Origin: an uncultured Clostridia bacterium
GTDB taxonomy: Bacteria; Bacillota; Clostridia; Tissierellales; Peptoniphilaceae
NCBI GenBank assembly: GCA_945916025.1
Contig: CAMEGD010000002.1
Span: 1 to 36,023, forward strand
Direction of reading: 5' to 3'
DNA: 36,023 nucleotides
Shown here: positions 1 to 10,805 of the stretch, piece after piece
Numbering within the stretch: position 1 is the first letter of the stretch
Layout of the letters: every line of letters starts with the position of its first letter
Notes under the pieces: model-generated
Seen by the model: the letters and a program-made list of their open reading frames with translations, nothing else
Databases searched by the model: none
Told to the model about the DNA's origin: nothing
Program-made: the position numbers and the translations under genes

Positions 1-2
1 AC

Positions 3-548
3 AACTTTCAAGATGGACGTATTGTTATATTTGAAATGGCAGAAAACCTAAGTTTAGACTTAGTTAGAAAGTCTTATTTAACTAATCATATTTCCATAAA
101 TATTTCCTATGACAGGGGGAACTTTTATGATGAAAATATTTTAAAAAACTACAAGGGAGAGAGTAAGCTAGATTCTTATGGGAGGAAAGTTCCCAAGTCC
201 AGTAGGGGTTCTTGTCCTTTAATTGAATATACTTCATCTACAAGCCTTCTTACTAGAGAAGTTCTAAGGACCTATGATAGGGTCTGTAACAAAGACCTTC
301 TAATAAGGAAGATTTCAATTAGCTTTAATAACCTTTTAAGTAAAAAAGACTACAAGGCTAAGCCAAAGCAAATCAATATGTTTTCTGCCAGCAAGGTAAA
401 GACTTATTCAGATGAAGAGAAAGTTCAAAATACCATTTTAAAAATCAAAGAAAAATATGGAAAAAATGCCATACTAAAGGGGACGAATTTTGAAAAAAGA
501 GCTACAGGAAGGAAAAGAAACCAGCAGATAGGAGGTCATCAGTCATGA
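3..548 (+). CDS. Y-family DNA polymerase (UmuC/DinB-like), C-terminal part; 5' end outside window
   Basis: Frame is open from nt 3 (NFQDGRIVIFEMAENLSLDLVRK...ISINISYDRGN...TREVLRTYDRV); resembles the little-finger region of UmuC-like polymerases and is followed by a YolD-like ORF. Confidence 0.75.
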   Translation, partial: NFQDGRIVIFEMAENLSLDLVRKSYLTNHISINISYDRGNFYDENILKNYKGESKLDSYGRKVPKSSRGSCPLIEYTSSTSLLTREVLRTYDRVCNKDLLIRKISISFNNLLSKKDYKAKPKQINMFSASKVKTYSDEEKVQNTILKIKEKYGKNAILKGTNFEKRATGRKRNQQIGGHQS

Positions 549-928
549 TAAAATCTTTTTTATACCAGGATATAATAAACTTAAAAAGGCCGAAATCTAA
601 TCACGAAAAAATGTCTATAATAAATAGGGCTGCCCAGTTTGCTCCTTTTGCAGCCTTAAGCGGTCACGATGAAGCCATAATGGAAAGTGGAATTTTAAAA
701 TTTGAAAGGATTGAAATCAGTGAAGATAAGAGGTTTTTAATTGATATTAAGTTAAAGGACCTTCTTAAAAATAGGTCCAAAAAGTCTATTATAACCTACT
801 ATCAGGAAGATTTTTCTACCTATACTAGTGTAGAAGATGGGATTGACTCTTATGATGTATACAATGAAGAAATAAAACTTAGGGGAGGGACTATAATTAG
901 GTTAGATGACATATACGACATTGACTAA
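545..928 (+). CDS. YolD-like family protein
   Basis: MSIINRAAQFAPFAALSGHDEAI motif typical of YolD-like proteins; overlaps the upstream polymerase ORF by 4 nt. Confidence 0.8.
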   Translation: MIKSFLYQDIINLKRPKSNHEKMSIINRAAQFAPFAALSGHDEAIMESGILKFERIEISEDKRFLIDIKLKDLLKNRSKKSIITYYQEDFSTYTSVEDGIDSYDVYNEEIKLRGGTIIRLDDIYDID

Positions 929-936
929 TTTTTAGT

Positions 937-965
937 TTGAAATTTTTTGTGGCAAGTGGTATGAT
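937..965 (+). promoter_or_regulatory. Sigma-A type promoter for queT-like gene
   Basis: TTGAAA (937-942), 17-nt spacer, TATGAT (960-965). Confidence 0.6.
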
Positions 966-996
966 AAGGGGCAATTAAATTTTTAGAAGGAGTATT

Positions 997-1449
997 ATGA
1001 ATTCAAAAGATATTTCAAGACAGGCTATTTTAATTGCCTTGTTTTTCATACTAATAAACACAAATCCAATAGGATGGGGTGTCCTACAGTTTAGAATTGG
1101 GGAAGCTTTAACTGTAATCCCATTTTTTAATAGGAAGTATACCTTTGCTATGATTATTGCAAGTGGCCTTGCCAACATTTTTTCTCCTTTGGGAGCTTTA
1201 GATGTTCTTGTAGGTCTTTTATGTAGTTCGATTACTTATGCTATTAGTAAGCACATTGAAAGTCCAAGGATAAATGCACTAGTTTTTTCTGTTGTATCAG
1301 GTATAATTGTATCCTTTTTATTATTAAAGGTATACAATGCGCCCTACATTCCTTCTTTCTTTTCAATATTTTTTAGTGTTTTAGTAATAACTATGGTTGG
1401 TGTAAGTATTTTTAAGATACCTGCAGTTAATAAAATTATAATGGAATAG
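997..1449 (+). CDS. QueT-like transporter family membrane protein
   Basis: 150 aa hydrophobic protein with LQFRIGEALTVIPFF...LANIFSPLGALDVLVG; RBS agaaggag. Confidence 0.75.
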   Translation: MNSKDISRQAILIALFFILINTNPIGWGVLQFRIGEALTVIPFFNRKYTFAMIIASGLANIFSPLGALDVLVGLLCSSITYAISKHIESPRINALVFSVVSGIIVSFLLLKVYNAPYIPSFFSIFFSVLVITMVGVSIFKIPAVNKIIME

Positions 1450-1460
1450 GTAAAAAGCTA

Positions 1461-1489
1461 TTGACAAAATAAAGTCTAGAGAGTAAGAT
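1461..1489 (+). promoter_or_regulatory. Sigma-A type promoter of the pyr operon
   Basis: TTGACA (1461-1466), 17-nt spacer, TAAGAT (1484-1489). Confidence 0.7.
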
Positions 1490-1507
1490 AGCATATGAAA
1501 AAAAAGA

Positions 1508-1585
1508 CCTTTAATTTAAACCTGTGAGTTTAAAAAGGATAACATATTTCCATTAGAGAAATTTCTCGTTATCCAAGATTTTTTT
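1508..1585 (+). promoter_or_regulatory. PyrR-type attenuator: PyrR binding loop followed by intrinsic terminator
   Basis: CCTTT-AAT-TTAAAC-CTGTGA-GTTTAA-AAAGG (1508-1538) matches the PyrR binding-loop layout with a CNGNGA hexaloop; then GGATAAC...GTTATCC (1537-1574) and a T7 run (1579-1585), directly before pyrB. Confidence 0.75.
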
Positions 1586-1607
1586 AAAAAGAAAAGGAGA
1601 AAAGATA

Positions 1608-2540
1608 ATGTTAAAAGGAAGACATTTAGTTACACCTGACGATTTATCTATTGAAGAAATTTTTGAATTAATGGAGCTTGCTCAAGATATTATTAAGAGT
1701 CCAGATGATTATTCTACATTTTGTAAGAATAAACTTTTAGGGACTCTTTTTTTTGAACCTTCAACTAGGACAAGATTGAGTTTTGAAGCTGCCATGTTAA
1801 GACTAGGAGGATCCATAATTGGATTTTCTGAAAGTGGTTCTTCTTCTACAGCAAAGGGAGAAAGTCTAATCGACACTATAAGAACTGTTGGTTGCTATAG
1901 TGATATTATTGCTATGAGACATCCTCAAGAAGGCTCAGCAACATTAGCTAGACAATATTCTTACGTGCCTATTATTAATGCAGGAGATGGAGGCCACTAC
2001 CACCCAACCCAAACTCTAACAGATTTACTAACAATTTTAGAAACTAAGGGAACCTTCGGAAACCTAAATATTGGACTATGTGGAGACCTAAAGTTTGGTA
2101 GAACTGTTCACTCTCTATTAAAGACTATGAACAAGTACAAAAACAACAAGTTTTATTTAATATCACCTGAAGAACTAAAGATACCAAATTATGTAATGAA
2201 GTTGACTTTTGATGAAGGGGCAGACAATTTTGTTGAAAATGAAAGACTTGAAGAAGTTATTTCTGAACTTGATGTTTTGTATATGACAAGGGTTCAAAAG
2301 GAAAGATTCTTTAATGAAGCTGATTATGTAAGACTAAAAGACTCTTATATCCTATCACCTGAAAAACTTAAGGCAGCAAAAGAGGATATGATAATTCTAC
2401 ATCCACTACCAAGGGTAAATGAAATTGAACTTGAAGTAGACAAGGACCCAAGGGCAAAATACTTTGACCAAGCTAGGTACGGAATGTTTGTTAGAATGGC
2501 ACTAATTATGAAATTATTGGGGGTAGAAAAGAATGCTTAG
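1608..2540 (+). CDS. pyrB: Aspartate carbamoyltransferase catalytic subunit
   Basis: [33 protein letters not shown] motifs. Confidence 0.97.
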   Translation: MLKGRHLVTPDDLSIEEIFELMELAQDIIKSPDDYSTFCKNKLLGTLFFEPSTRTRLSFEAAMLRLGGSIIGFSESGSSSTAKGESLIDTIRTVGCYSDIIAMRHPQEGSATLARQYSYVPIINAGDGGHYHPTQTLTDLLTILETKGTFGNLNIGLCGDLKFGRTVHSLLKTMNKYKNNKFYLISPEELKIPNYVMKLTFDEGADNFVENERLEEVISELDVLYMTRVQKERFFNEADYVRLKDSYILSPEKLKAAKEDMIILHPLPRVNEIELEVDKDPRAKYFDQARYGMFVRMALIMKLLGVEKNA

Positions 2541-2958
2541 AATTACAAGTCTAAAAAAAGGAATAGTTATTGACCATATAAAACCAGGAATGGGTTACAA
2601 GATTTTTAAATTACTCGAACTTGATGAAGCTGATTGTAGAGTAGCTCTAATTATAAATGCTGACAGTGAAAAACTAGGCAGAAAAGACCTTATAAAAATA
2701 GAAAATGAAATAGACCTAGATTTACAAGCACTTTCTATCTTAGATGAAAACTTAACTATAAATATTATTGAAGATGAAAAAATTACTAGAAAAATTGAGC
2801 TAAATTTACCAGAGGAATTTGAGGATATATTTTCTTGTAAAAACCCAAGATGTATTACAAATAGTGAAAGAAATATTCCTAACAAGTTTAAGCTTTTAGA
2901 TGAAAAGAAGAAACTATATAAGTGCGAGTATTGTGATCACTTTTTAGAAGTTGAGTAA
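2533..2958 (+). CDS. pyrI: Aspartate carbamoyltransferase regulatory subunit
   Basis: [16 protein letters not shown] and four-Cys zinc site (CKNPRC...CEYC); overlaps pyrB. Confidence 0.95.
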   Translation: MLRITSLKKGIVIDHIKPGMGYKIFKLLELDEADCRVALIINADSEKLGRKDLIKIENEIDLDLQALSILDENLTINIIEDEKITRKIELNLPEEFEDIFSCKNPRCITNSERNIPNKFKLLDEKKKLYKCEYCDHFLEVE

Positions 2959-4138
2959 AATGACTACTTTATTAATTAAAAACATTCAAATAACAGACTA
3001 TAGGGGCTCACAAATTTCAGATGTCCTTATAGAAAATGAAAGAATAAAAAAAATAGGCCCTAGTTTAGAAGGGGCTGATACTATAATAGACGGCATGGGC
3101 AAAGTCCTAATGCCCTCTTTTATAGATTTACATGCCCATTTTAGAGATCCTGGCCTTACCTATAAGGAAGATATAGAAACCGGTTCTATGGCAGCCTTAA
3201 AAGGGGGTTATACCCATGTTTTTGCTATGGCTAATACTAAGCCAGTTTGTGACAACAGGGAAACGTACGATTATATAATTAATAAGTCCAAGGACCTAGA
3301 CCTTATAGATTTATATCAAAATTACGCTGTAACTAAGGGACTAGAAGGAAGACAACTTTCAAACTTTGATGAAATTAAGGGACTAAAATTTATTTCAGAT
3401 GATGGCAAGGGGATATTATCAAATCACATGATGTATCAAGCTTGTTTAAAAGCAAAGGAAAAGGGTGTTGGCATAATGGTTCACGCTGAAGACCCAGAAA
3501 TTTCTCCTTATGATTACAGGATTGCAGAAGATATTATAACCTTAAGGGATATTTATCTATCAAAAATTACAGGTTGCAACATTCATTTTTCACACGTGTC
3601 CACTAAGGGCTCAACTGATTTAATCAGAAAGGGAAAAGCAGAAGGAGCAAATATTACCTCTGAAACAACTCCACATCACCTATTTTTCTCAGACATGGAT
3701 TATAGGGTAAATCCTCCAATTAGGACAGGAAATGATGTAGATGAACTTGTAAAAGGGCTATTAGATGGGACAATAGATGCCATATCTACAGACCACGCTC
3801 CTCACTCAAAGGAAGACAAGGAAAAGGGTTCACCAGGAATGATTGGTCTAGAAACGGCCTTTTCAGCCCTATATACTAGCCTAATTTCTAACAAAAAACT
3901 TACCTTAGAAGATTTATCAAGGGTAATGAGTTATAATCCTGGTAATATTTTAAAAATTGACCATGGGAAAATAGAAGAAGAACAAGTAGCCAACCTAGTA
4001 ATAGTAAATTTAGATACAAAATGGGAAGTAAAAAAAGATGACTTTGCTTCCAAGAGTAAAAACTCTCCTTTTATAGGACAAGTCCTAGAAGGAAGGGTGG
4101 AAGCTACAATTAGAAAAGGAAAGATTTGGAGATTTTAA
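2951..4138 (+). CDS. pyrC: Dihydroorotase
   Basis: [24 protein letters not shown] motifs; operon context. Confidence 0.96.
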   Translation: MSKMTTLLIKNIQITDYRGSQISDVLIENERIKKIGPSLEGADTIIDGMGKVLMPSFIDLHAHFRDPGLTYKEDIETGSMAALKGGYTHVFAMANTKPVCDNRETYDYIINKSKDLDLIDLYQNYAVTKGLEGRQLSNFDEIKGLKFISDDGKGILSNHMMYQACLKAKEKGVGIMVHAEDPEISPYDYRIAEDIITLRDIYLSKITGCNIHFSHVSTKGSTDLIRKGKAEGANITSETTPHHLFFSDMDYRVNPPIRTGNDVDELVKGLLDGTIDAISTDHAPHSKEDKEKGSPGMIGLETAFSALYTSLISNKKLTLEDLSRVMSYNPGNILKIDHGKIEEEQVANLVIVNLDTKWEVKKDDFASKSKNSPFIGQVLEGRVEATIRKGKIWRF

Positions 4139-4995
4139 TGATTATAGATAAACTTTATGAAAGAGTTAAGAATAATAGTTTTGTTTGTGTAGGACTAGAT
4201 ACAAATTTTGATATTTTGCCAGATACTTTAAAAAAAGAAGGAATATGTGATGGAATCTTTAAATTCAACAAGGAAATTATAGATTCCACCCATGACTTAG
4301 TAGCAATTTACAAACCACAAATTGCTTACTATGAAGCCTTTGGCTTAGAAGGTCTAAAGGCCTATGTAAAGACCTTAGATTATCTAAGGGACAAGGACCT
4401 ACTAACTATAGGAGATATAAAAAGAGGGGACATTGCAGATACTGCAAAAATGTATGCCAAGGCCCACTTTGAATCAGAATTAAGAACAGACTTTATAACC
4501 TTAAATCCTTACATGGGTTTTGATTCAATAGAACCATATCTTCCATATTTAGAAAGTAAAGAACATGGAGTTTTTGTCTTACTTAGAACTTCTAACAAGG
4601 GAGCAAAGGATATAGAATATCTTGAGCATAAGAAAAGACCGCTATACTACACAATTGGAGACAAACTTCAAGAGATGGGAAAAGACTTTGTTGGAAAGTG
4701 TGGTTATTCATCTTTAGGGATGGTCACAGGTGGAACTTACAATGATGAAGCTAAAGAAATAAGAGACTTATACAAAAATACTTTTTTCTTAATTCCAGGT
4801 TATGGAGCTCAAGGAGGTAAGGCAGAAGATATTAGAACTTACCTAAATGACTATAACGGTGGAGTAGTAAACTCTTCTAGAGGAATTATTAATAACTACA
4901 AAAAGTATGATGACGGAGAAAAAAACATTGGCAAATATGCTAGACAAGCAGTAATAAGTATGAAAGAGGATATTTATCTAAATGAAACAATATGA
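4138..4995 (+). CDS. pyrF: Orotidine 5'-phosphate decarboxylase
   Basis: [36 protein letters not shown] motifs; ATG at 4138 overlaps the pyrC stop (TAATG); ORF track extends to 4126. Confidence 0.94.
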   Translation: MIIDKLYERVKNNSFVCVGLDTNFDILPDTLKKEGICDGIFKFNKEIIDSTHDLVAIYKPQIAYYEAFGLEGLKAYVKTLDYLRDKDLLTIGDIKRGDIADTAKMYAKAHFESELRTDFITLNPYMGFDSIEPYLPYLESKEHGVFVLLRTSNKGAKDIEYLEHKKRPLYYTIGDKLQEMGKDFVGKCGYSSLGMVTGGTYNDEAKEIRDLYKNTFFLIPGYGAQGGKAEDIRTYLNDYNGGVVNSSRGIINNYKKYDDGEKNIGKYARQAVISMKEDIYLNETI

Positions 4996-5713
4996 AAAGA
5001 GAAAAGTTCTTTCTAATGACCATATTGGAGAAAATGTCTACAAAATGGTTTTAGAAGGATGCTTTCAAGGGATACCTGGACAATTTTATATGCTTAGAAA
5101 CTGGGAAAATGATCCTATACTTTCTAGGCCCTTGGGGCTAGTAGATGTAGGTGAAAATACAGGAACCTTTTTGTATATGGTAATGGGAAGGGGAACTGAT
5201 AATTTTTCAAAAATAAAGGCAGGTTCTGATATATCTGTTTTTGGCCCAAGGGGAAATGGATTTATCCTAGGAGATTATAAGAAAGTAGCCATAGTATGTG
5301 GAAGCGTTGGAATAGCTCCTATGAAATATTTAGCAAGAAACCTAGACTGCGAGATTGACTTGTATGCAGGTTTTAGAGAGTTTGATTTCTTTACAGAAGA
5401 ATTTGAGGGACTAGTAGACAATATATATATTTCTTCAGACAATGGAATGGTAGGTTTCCATGGAAATGTTCTAGGACTTATGGAAGAAGTTGGAAAGGAA
5501 TACGACATGATTTATGCTTGTGGACCAATCCCAATGTTAAAGGCTCTTTCAAACAACCTAGACAGGGAAAAATTACAACTATCTATGGAAGCTCACATGG
5601 CGTGTGGCTTTGGTGCGTGTCTAGGATGTGGAATAAATACTATCCATGGAATACAAAGGGTCTGCCATGATGGTCCAGTATTTTTTGCAAGTGAGGTAGA
5701 CTTTAATGCTTAA
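4982..5713 (+). CDS. pyrK: Dihydroorotate dehydrogenase electron transfer subunit
   Basis: [35 protein letters not shown] Fe-S motif; operon context. Confidence 0.93.
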   Translation: MKQYEKRKVLSNDHIGENVYKMVLEGCFQGIPGQFYMLRNWENDPILSRPLGLVDVGENTGTFLYMVMGRGTDNFSKIKAGSDISVFGPRGNGFILGDYKKVAIVCGSVGIAPMKYLARNLDCEIDLYAGFREFDFFTEEFEGLVDNIYISSDNGMVGFHGNVLGLMEEVGKEYDMIYACGPIPMLKALSNNLDREKLQLSMEAHMACGFGACLGCGINTIHGIQRVCHDGPVFFASEVDFNA

Positions 5714-6602
5714 GACAGACTTATGTGGAAAAATATTAAAAAATCCTGTTATTGCAGCTTCAGGAACCTTTGGAAATGGGAGAGAATTTTCAGAACTAAT
5801 AGATATAAATAAGCTTGGAGGAATTTGTTCGAAGGGAGTAACTTTAAATAAAAAAGAAGGAAATCCTGGTCAAAGAATCCACGAAACATATTCAGGAATT
5901 ATGAACAGTATTGGACTACAAAATCCATCAGTAAAAGGATTTATGGAAAAAGACCTAGATTTTATGCAGTCCTTTGATACAGAAGTCTTTGTAAATTTAG
6001 GGGGCAACACCCTAGAGGAATATGTCCAAGGTGCAAAACTTTTAGAAAATACCAAAATAGACTTTATTGAACTTAACATATCTTGTCCAAACGTAAAAGA
6101 AGGGGGCATGGCCTTTGGGCTAAATTGTCAAGATGCCTATCTAATTGTATCAGAAGTAAGAAAGGCTACCACTAAAAAGCTAATGGTAAAACTAAGTCCA
6201 AATGCTAACAACTTAGTAGATGTGGCAGTTGATTGCCAAAGGGCAGGGGCAGATGCCTTGTCCCTAGTGAATACTTTTAACGCCTTAGCCATTGATATAT
6301 ATAGGAGAAAACCTGTATTTGAAAATGTTACAGGTGGTTTGTCAGGACCATGTATAAAACCAATTGCCCTTAGAATGGTAAGAGATGTTTATAAAAATGT
6401 TAAGATTCCAGTTGTTGGATTAGGTGGAATAATGAACTACAAGGATGCCATAGAATTTATAATGGCAGGGGCAACAGCTATTCAAGTAGGTACAGCAAAT
6501 TTTGTAAATCCAAATGTAATGATAGAAATTATTAATGGTATGGAAGATTTTATAGTATCTCAAGGAATAAAATCCTTAGATGAAATTAGGGGGATAATAT
6601 AG
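5706..6602 (+). CDS. pyrD: Dihydroorotate dehydrogenase catalytic subunit
   Basis: [40 protein letters not shown] motifs. Confidence 0.96.
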   Translation: MLKTDLCGKILKNPVIAASGTFGNGREFSELIDINKLGGICSKGVTLNKKEGNPGQRIHETYSGIMNSIGLQNPSVKGFMEKDLDFMQSFDTEVFVNLGGNTLEEYVQGAKLLENTKIDFIELNISCPNVKEGGMAFGLNCQDAYLIVSEVRKATTKKLMVKLSPNANNLVDVAVDCQRAGADALSLVNTFNALAIDIYRRKPVFENVTGGLSGPCIKPIALRMVRDVYKNVKIPVVGLGGIMNYKDAIEFIMAGATAIQVGTANFVNPNVMIEIINGMEDFIVSQGIKSLDEIRGII

Positions 6603-6607
6603 AAAAT

Positions 6608-7177
6608 ATGAAAGATTTAAAAGAAATGTTAAAAGACAGTGGAGCCTTCTTAGAAGGACACTTTTTGTTATCATCAGGAAAACACAGCGATGGCTACGTT
6701 CAATGTGCAAAAGTGTTAATGTATCCAGATAGGGCAGAAGAAGCCTTAAAACCAGCAGTTGAAAAATTAAGAAACTTAGACATAGACTATGTAGTTGGAC
6801 CTGCTATGGGTGGAATTATAGTAAGTTATGAAGTGGCCAGACAACTAAATAAACCTTCTATGTTTACAGAAAGAGAAAATGACATAATGACCCTTAGAAG
6901 GGGATTTAGCATAGAAGAAAACTGCAAGATTTTAATAACAGAAGATGTAGTAACTACAGGAAAATCATCTATGGAAGCTATTAAGGCATTAGAAGGCTAT
7001 AATGTTGAAATTGTAGGAATTGCCTGTTTAGTAAATAGAAGTGGCAAGGAAGAATTATTTGGTCACAAGATTTATTCTTCCATTGACCTAGATATAAAAT
7101 CCTATGACCCAGAAGAATGTCCTCTTTGTAAAGAAGGATCTGAAGTTGTAAAACTTGGTAGTAGAAAGAAGTTTTAA
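6608..7177 (+). CDS. pyrE: Orotate phosphoribosyltransferase
   Basis: LLSSGKHSDGYVQCAKV and PRPP-loop ILITEDVVTTGKS motifs. Confidence 0.96.
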   Translation: MKDLKEMLKDSGAFLEGHFLLSSGKHSDGYVQCAKVLMYPDRAEEALKPAVEKLRNLDIDYVVGPAMGGIIVSYEVARQLNKPSMFTERENDIMTLRRGFSIEENCKILITEDVVTTGKSSMEAIKALEGYNVEIVGIACLVNRSGKEELFGHKIYSSIDLDIKSYDPEECPLCKEGSEVVKLGSRKKF

Positions 7178-7212
7178 ATAGGATATAATACTATTAGTAG
7201 AGGAGGTAAATT

Positions 7213-7935
7213 ATGTATTCAAAACTTTTAAAAGAAAAGGGACTAATCAATTACATTAGCGGGTCAGAATTTACCATTAGAACAAAGCTAATAGGTTCAA
7301 AAATCAAAGACGAAGTAGAAGAAATATTACAAATCATGGGAGAAAAGCCAGAAGAAATATATTCAGCAGGCCAAGTCCATGGAGATGTAATAAAGTATTG
7401 TAGTGGATATACTGGAAAGGAATACATCTTTGGAAGGGTATTTCATGATACAGATGGTTTGATAACTGACAAGGAAAATATAGCCTTATTAATAAAATTT
7501 GCAGATTGTACTCCAATTATCCTATACGACCCACTAAAAAAGGTCCAAGCAGCATTACATTCAGGCTGGAGGGGGACTGTCCAAGAAATAGGCAGAAAGG
7601 CAATTGAACTAATGGAAAAAGACTACGGGTGTATGAAAGAAAATATTTATGCCTATCTTGGTCCATCTATAGATATGGAAAATTACGAGGTTGGTGAGGA
7701 AGTCTACAATGCCTTTAAGAACTTTAAAAATAGGGATAACTTTTTTAAGAAAAAAGGAGACAAGTATTTATTAAGTATGATAGATGCCAACTTAGACCTT
7801 TTAGTAGAAAATGGTATAAAGAAAGACAATATAGAAGTTTCTAGAGAATCCACATATAAAAACTTAAGCCTAAATTCAGCTAGAAGAGATAAGGAAAACT
7901 ACAAACTAAACTCAATAATTACAATTATGAAATGA
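7213..7935 (+). CDS. pgeF: Laccase-domain (YfiH/PgeF-like) purine nucleoside phosphorylase family protein
   Basis: QVHGD, FADCTPIILYDP, LHSGWRGT metal-ligand motifs. Confidence 0.85.
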   Translation: MYSKLLKEKGLINYISGSEFTIRTKLIGSKIKDEVEEILQIMGEKPEEIYSAGQVHGDVIKYCSGYTGKEYIFGRVFHDTDGLITDKENIALLIKFADCTPIILYDPLKKVQAALHSGWRGTVQEIGRKAIELMEKDYGCMKENIYAYLGPSIDMENYEVGEEVYNAFKNFKNRDNFFKKKGDKYLLSMIDANLDLLVENGIKKDNIEVSRESTYKNLSLNSARRDKENYKLNSIITIMK

Positions 7936-7944
7936 TAAAAAAAG

Positions 7945-7973
7945 CCTAGGGAATATAAGTCCCTAGGTTGTTT
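7945..7973. terminator. Bidirectional terminator between convergent genes
   Basis: CCTAGGGA-atataag-TCCCTAGG hairpin with A run upstream and T run downstream. Confidence 0.8.
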
Positions 7974-8726
7974 TTAGCTTTGACCAATCATATTTACATT
8001 TCCTTGGCCTTGGTAGTAAATTCTTTCATTAAAGTTACTACCGTCATATTCAAATATCTTAAAGTTTAAAAAGGCCGACCCTTCTTCTAAAAGGCTTATT
8101 TTTAAAATATCATCTTCAAAAAAGACATTTATCTTAATTTTTCCAAGTTGCACCCTTTGATCAAATAGTAGGTAGTCTCCATCCTTTGAGCTGGCTAAAA
8201 GAACGAACTTGTGGTTATCATCATACATAAATACGCCATTGTCATCCTTTTGAGCATCTATATATATGGAAACACTTAAGATATCCTCCGAAAAGCCTTC
8301 AAGACTAAGGTTGTAGTACTCATTTAAACCTTCTAAGTTGTACTTATCACTTAGGGATATTACATTTACAATTGGATTTTCTTCAGTTACTTCAGCTTCT
8401 ATTTCTTCTTCTACCTCTTGAAGATTTGAAACTTCTACAATGTCATTTTGATCATTATAAGTTAAGGTAATGTTTTGGCCCTTCTTTAGGTCCATAAAAT
8501 CTTCATAGGAAGAAGCATCTAACTTTAAGACTTCATTTTCACTTAAAACTTCTACGTACTTAATATCATTTTCTACATAAGTTGAACTTATACTTCCACT
8601 TACAGTTTTCAAATCTTGGACATCCTCAACACTTTCAGTATTTTCATTTGTAGGCTTTGTGTTAGAACTTGGACTTTGACATCCTACAAGAAAGACTAAT
8701 GTTAATATTAATAATAATTTTTTCAA
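7974..8726 (-). CDS. Hypothetical lipoprotein
   Basis: MKKLLLILTLVFLVGC lipobox signal peptide; no recognised domain. Confidence 0.75.
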   Translation of the reverse strand: MKKLLLILTLVFLVGCQSPSSNTKPTNENTESVEDVQDLKTVSGSISSTYVENDIKYVEVLSENEVLKLDASSYEDFMDLKKGQNITLTYNDQNDIVEVSNLQEVEEEIEAEVTEENPIVNVISLSDKYNLEGLNEYYNLSLEGFSEDILSVSIYIDAQKDDNGVFMYDDNHKFVLLASSKDGDYLLFDQRVQLGKIKINVFFEDDILKISLLEEGSAFLNFKIFEYDGSNFNERIYYQGQGNVNMIGQS

Positions 8727-8848
8727 AATTTATTCACCTCATTTGTTTATATTTAATAGTATAATAGAAAATAGTTAAAAAAATATAACAAAATGGCAAC
8801 AAATATTGTATTTTTCTTTCCTTTAACTTATTATATAGACTGGAGGAA

Positions 8849-9712
8849 ATGGTGGAGGAAATTATTAAAAGAATAAGCCTACTAGGCCAGAAGGCTCTGA
8901 TTTATGAAGTGTTACTAAGTCCAAAGCCAGGTTTGGTAGATAGGGACAATTCCGGGTCTCACAAGGACATGGACATATATACTTTTATGGATTCTATCTT
9001 GTCTTTAAGTGATTATTTTTATTTATCCCTTAGAGAGGGTTGCATTTTTAAAGAAAAAGACTATTCCAATTTATTCAAAAAAATAAGACCCCTTGGTATT
9101 GAAGCTGAAAAACAAATGTATAAGTCAACTAAGGGAATAAACACCCACAAGGGGGCAGTGTTTATTTTTGGAATACTATGTAGTTCAATTGGGTCCTTAC
9201 TGGCAAATAAGGAAGTCTTAACTATAGATGGGATTTTAGAAAGGTCTAAGGAAATATCTAAAGACATATTAGATGACTTTTATGGAGTAGAAAACAAAGA
9301 AAATCTAACTTATGGTGAAAGACAGTTTTTAGACTATAAGATTTTAGGTATAAGGGGAGAAGCCTATAGTGGATTTCCCTCTATAAAAGAATCCTATGGT
9401 GCCTTTGTAGATAATATAAACAAGGGATATTCTGAAAAAGTTGCCCTAGGCCAAAGTCTGATTTATTTAATGGAAAACTTAGATGATTCTAATATAATTG
9501 GACGAAAAGGTAGAGATGGACTTGAAATTGTAAAAGATCAGGCTAGGAAAATCAAGGCCCTAGGAGGATATACAAATTCTTCAGGTTTAAAGGGAATTTT
9601 AGAAGCTGACCAAGTGCTTATTTCAGAAAACATTAGCCCAGGTGGATGCGCTGATTTAGCAGGAGCAACCCTATTTTTGTACTGGGTTATTAAGGACATA
9701 AATAATTTGTAA
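8849..9712 (+). CDS. citG: Triphosphoribosyl-dephospho-CoA synthase family (CitG/MdcB-like)
   Basis: LSPKPGLVDRDNSGSHKDMDIYTFMDS, NTHKGAVFIFG, TYGERQF, SPGGCADLAGATLF motifs. Confidence 0.85.
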   Translation: MVEEIIKRISLLGQKALIYEVLLSPKPGLVDRDNSGSHKDMDIYTFMDSILSLSDYFYLSLREGCIFKEKDYSNLFKKIRPLGIEAEKQMYKSTKGINTHKGAVFIFGILCSSIGSLLANKEVLTIDGILERSKEISKDILDDFYGVENKENLTYGERQFLDYKILGIRGEAYSGFPSIKESYGAFVDNINKGYSEKVALGQSLIYLMENLDDSNIIGRKGRDGLEIVKDQARKIKALGGYTNSSGLKGILEADQVLISENISPGGCADLAGATLFLYWVIKDINNL

Positions 9713-9774
9713 TGAATGTATATAAATGATATTATTTGTATATTAATGAGGTTTTAAGAATGAAGAACAGGGTT

Positions 9775-9821
9775 CCCAATACCTAATAAAGATAAAATAA
9801 TTTTAGGTAAGGGATCTTTTT
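9775..9821 (+). terminator. Intrinsic terminator-like hairpin between citG-like gene and LCP gene
   Basis: CCC-aat-ACCTAA...TTAGGT-aa-GGG followed by atcttttt. Confidence 0.6.
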
Positions 9822-9833
9822 AAGGAGAAATGA

Positions 9834-10805
9834 ATGAAAAGTAGATTTTTAGTATCTTTCTTAATTGCTCTTTTAGTTTTTGGAAGTGCCTATGCATGGG
9901 CCTGGTCAAAACTAGAAGGTGGTTTTACTGTTGCACAAGCTATAGAAGAAGAAGCTGGAGTGGAACAAGTTGAAAACATTGAAGAAGGAAATGAAATTGA
10001 ACAAATAGACCTACATGAAATATTTTTTATTTTAGTAGGAGTTGATACAGCAGATGTAAAAAGCATAAGAGTAGGAGAAAATGGCCAAACTGGAATTAGA
10101 TCAGACACCATGATTCTTTGTAAGGTAAACTTTGACGATGGTTCAATAAAGATGATGTCCTTGCCTAGAGACTCTAGAGTTCCAGTAAGGGGAAGCCTAG
10201 ACAAGTTAACCCATGCCCATTCCTATGGCGGTATGAAACTCTTATTACAAACAGTAAGGGATTTTACTGGCCTAGATGTGGATTACTATGTAAGAGTAGA
10301 CTATAGAGCTGTTGAAAAAATAGTAGATGCAATTGGAGGAGTTGAAGTCGACATTCCTAAAAAAATGCACTATGAAGATACAACAGCTGGAAAAGAACTA
10401 ATAGTAAACTTTGAGCCAGGTGTTAAAAAACTTGATGGACAAGATGCTATAAGATTCTTAAGATATAGGTCTTATTCTGATGGAGATATAGATAGGGTTA
10501 AGATGCAACAATACTTCTTAACAGAATTAATAAAACAAACCCTTACACCTAGAAATATTTTAAGACTCCCAAGATTACTTGATGTTTATTCATCATATAT
10601 AGATACAAATATGGATACTTCCATGGTATTTTCTGGAATAAAAATGGCTGGAAACTTAAACAGTGAATTAATTCAAACTGCAACACTGCCAGGAGAATTT
10701 TTAGACTTAGATGTTAGTTATTGGAAAGTATACGAGCCTGGAGCAGATGCCTTAATAGAAGAGTATTTTGGAAACTATTTAATGACAGAAAGTGAAGGAC
10801 AATAA
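9834..10805 (+). CDS. LCP (LytR-CpsA-Psr) family protein
   Basis: N-terminal TM helix; GVDTAD, RSDTMILCKV, MMSLPRDSRV, DYYVRVDYRAVEKIVDAIGGVEVDIP, GQDAIRFLRYR. Confidence 0.93.
   Translation: MKSRFLVSFLIALLVFGSAYAWAWSKLEGGFTVAQAIEEEAGVEQVENIEEGNEIEQIDLHEIFFILVGVDTADVKSIRVGENGQTGIRSDTMILCKVNFDDGSIKMMSLPRDSRVPVRGSLDKLTHAHSYGGMKLLLQTVRDFTGLDVDYYVRVDYRAVEKIVDAIGGVEVDIPKKMHYEDTTAGKELIVNFEPGVKKLDGQDAIRFLRYRSYSDGDIDRVKMQQYFLTELIKQTLTPRNILRLPRLLDVYSSYIDTNMDTSMVFSGIKMAGNLNSELIQTATLPGEFLDLDVSYWKVYEPGADALIEEYFGNYLMTESEGQ

Noticed and set aside
975-1178. Minus-strand ORF 67 aa
   Set aside because: Antisense to the QueT-like gene; no RBS or domain.
2595-2885. Minus-strand ORF 96 aa inside pyrI
   Set aside because: Antisense shadow of an AT-rich coding strand (Ser/Phe/Ile-rich translation).
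5275-6109. Minus-strand ORFs 5275-5508 and 5870-6109
   Set aside because: Antisense to pyrK/pyrD, no independent support.
9061-10204. Minus-strand ORFs 9061-9267 and 9890-10204
   Set aside because: Antisense to citG-like and LCP genes.
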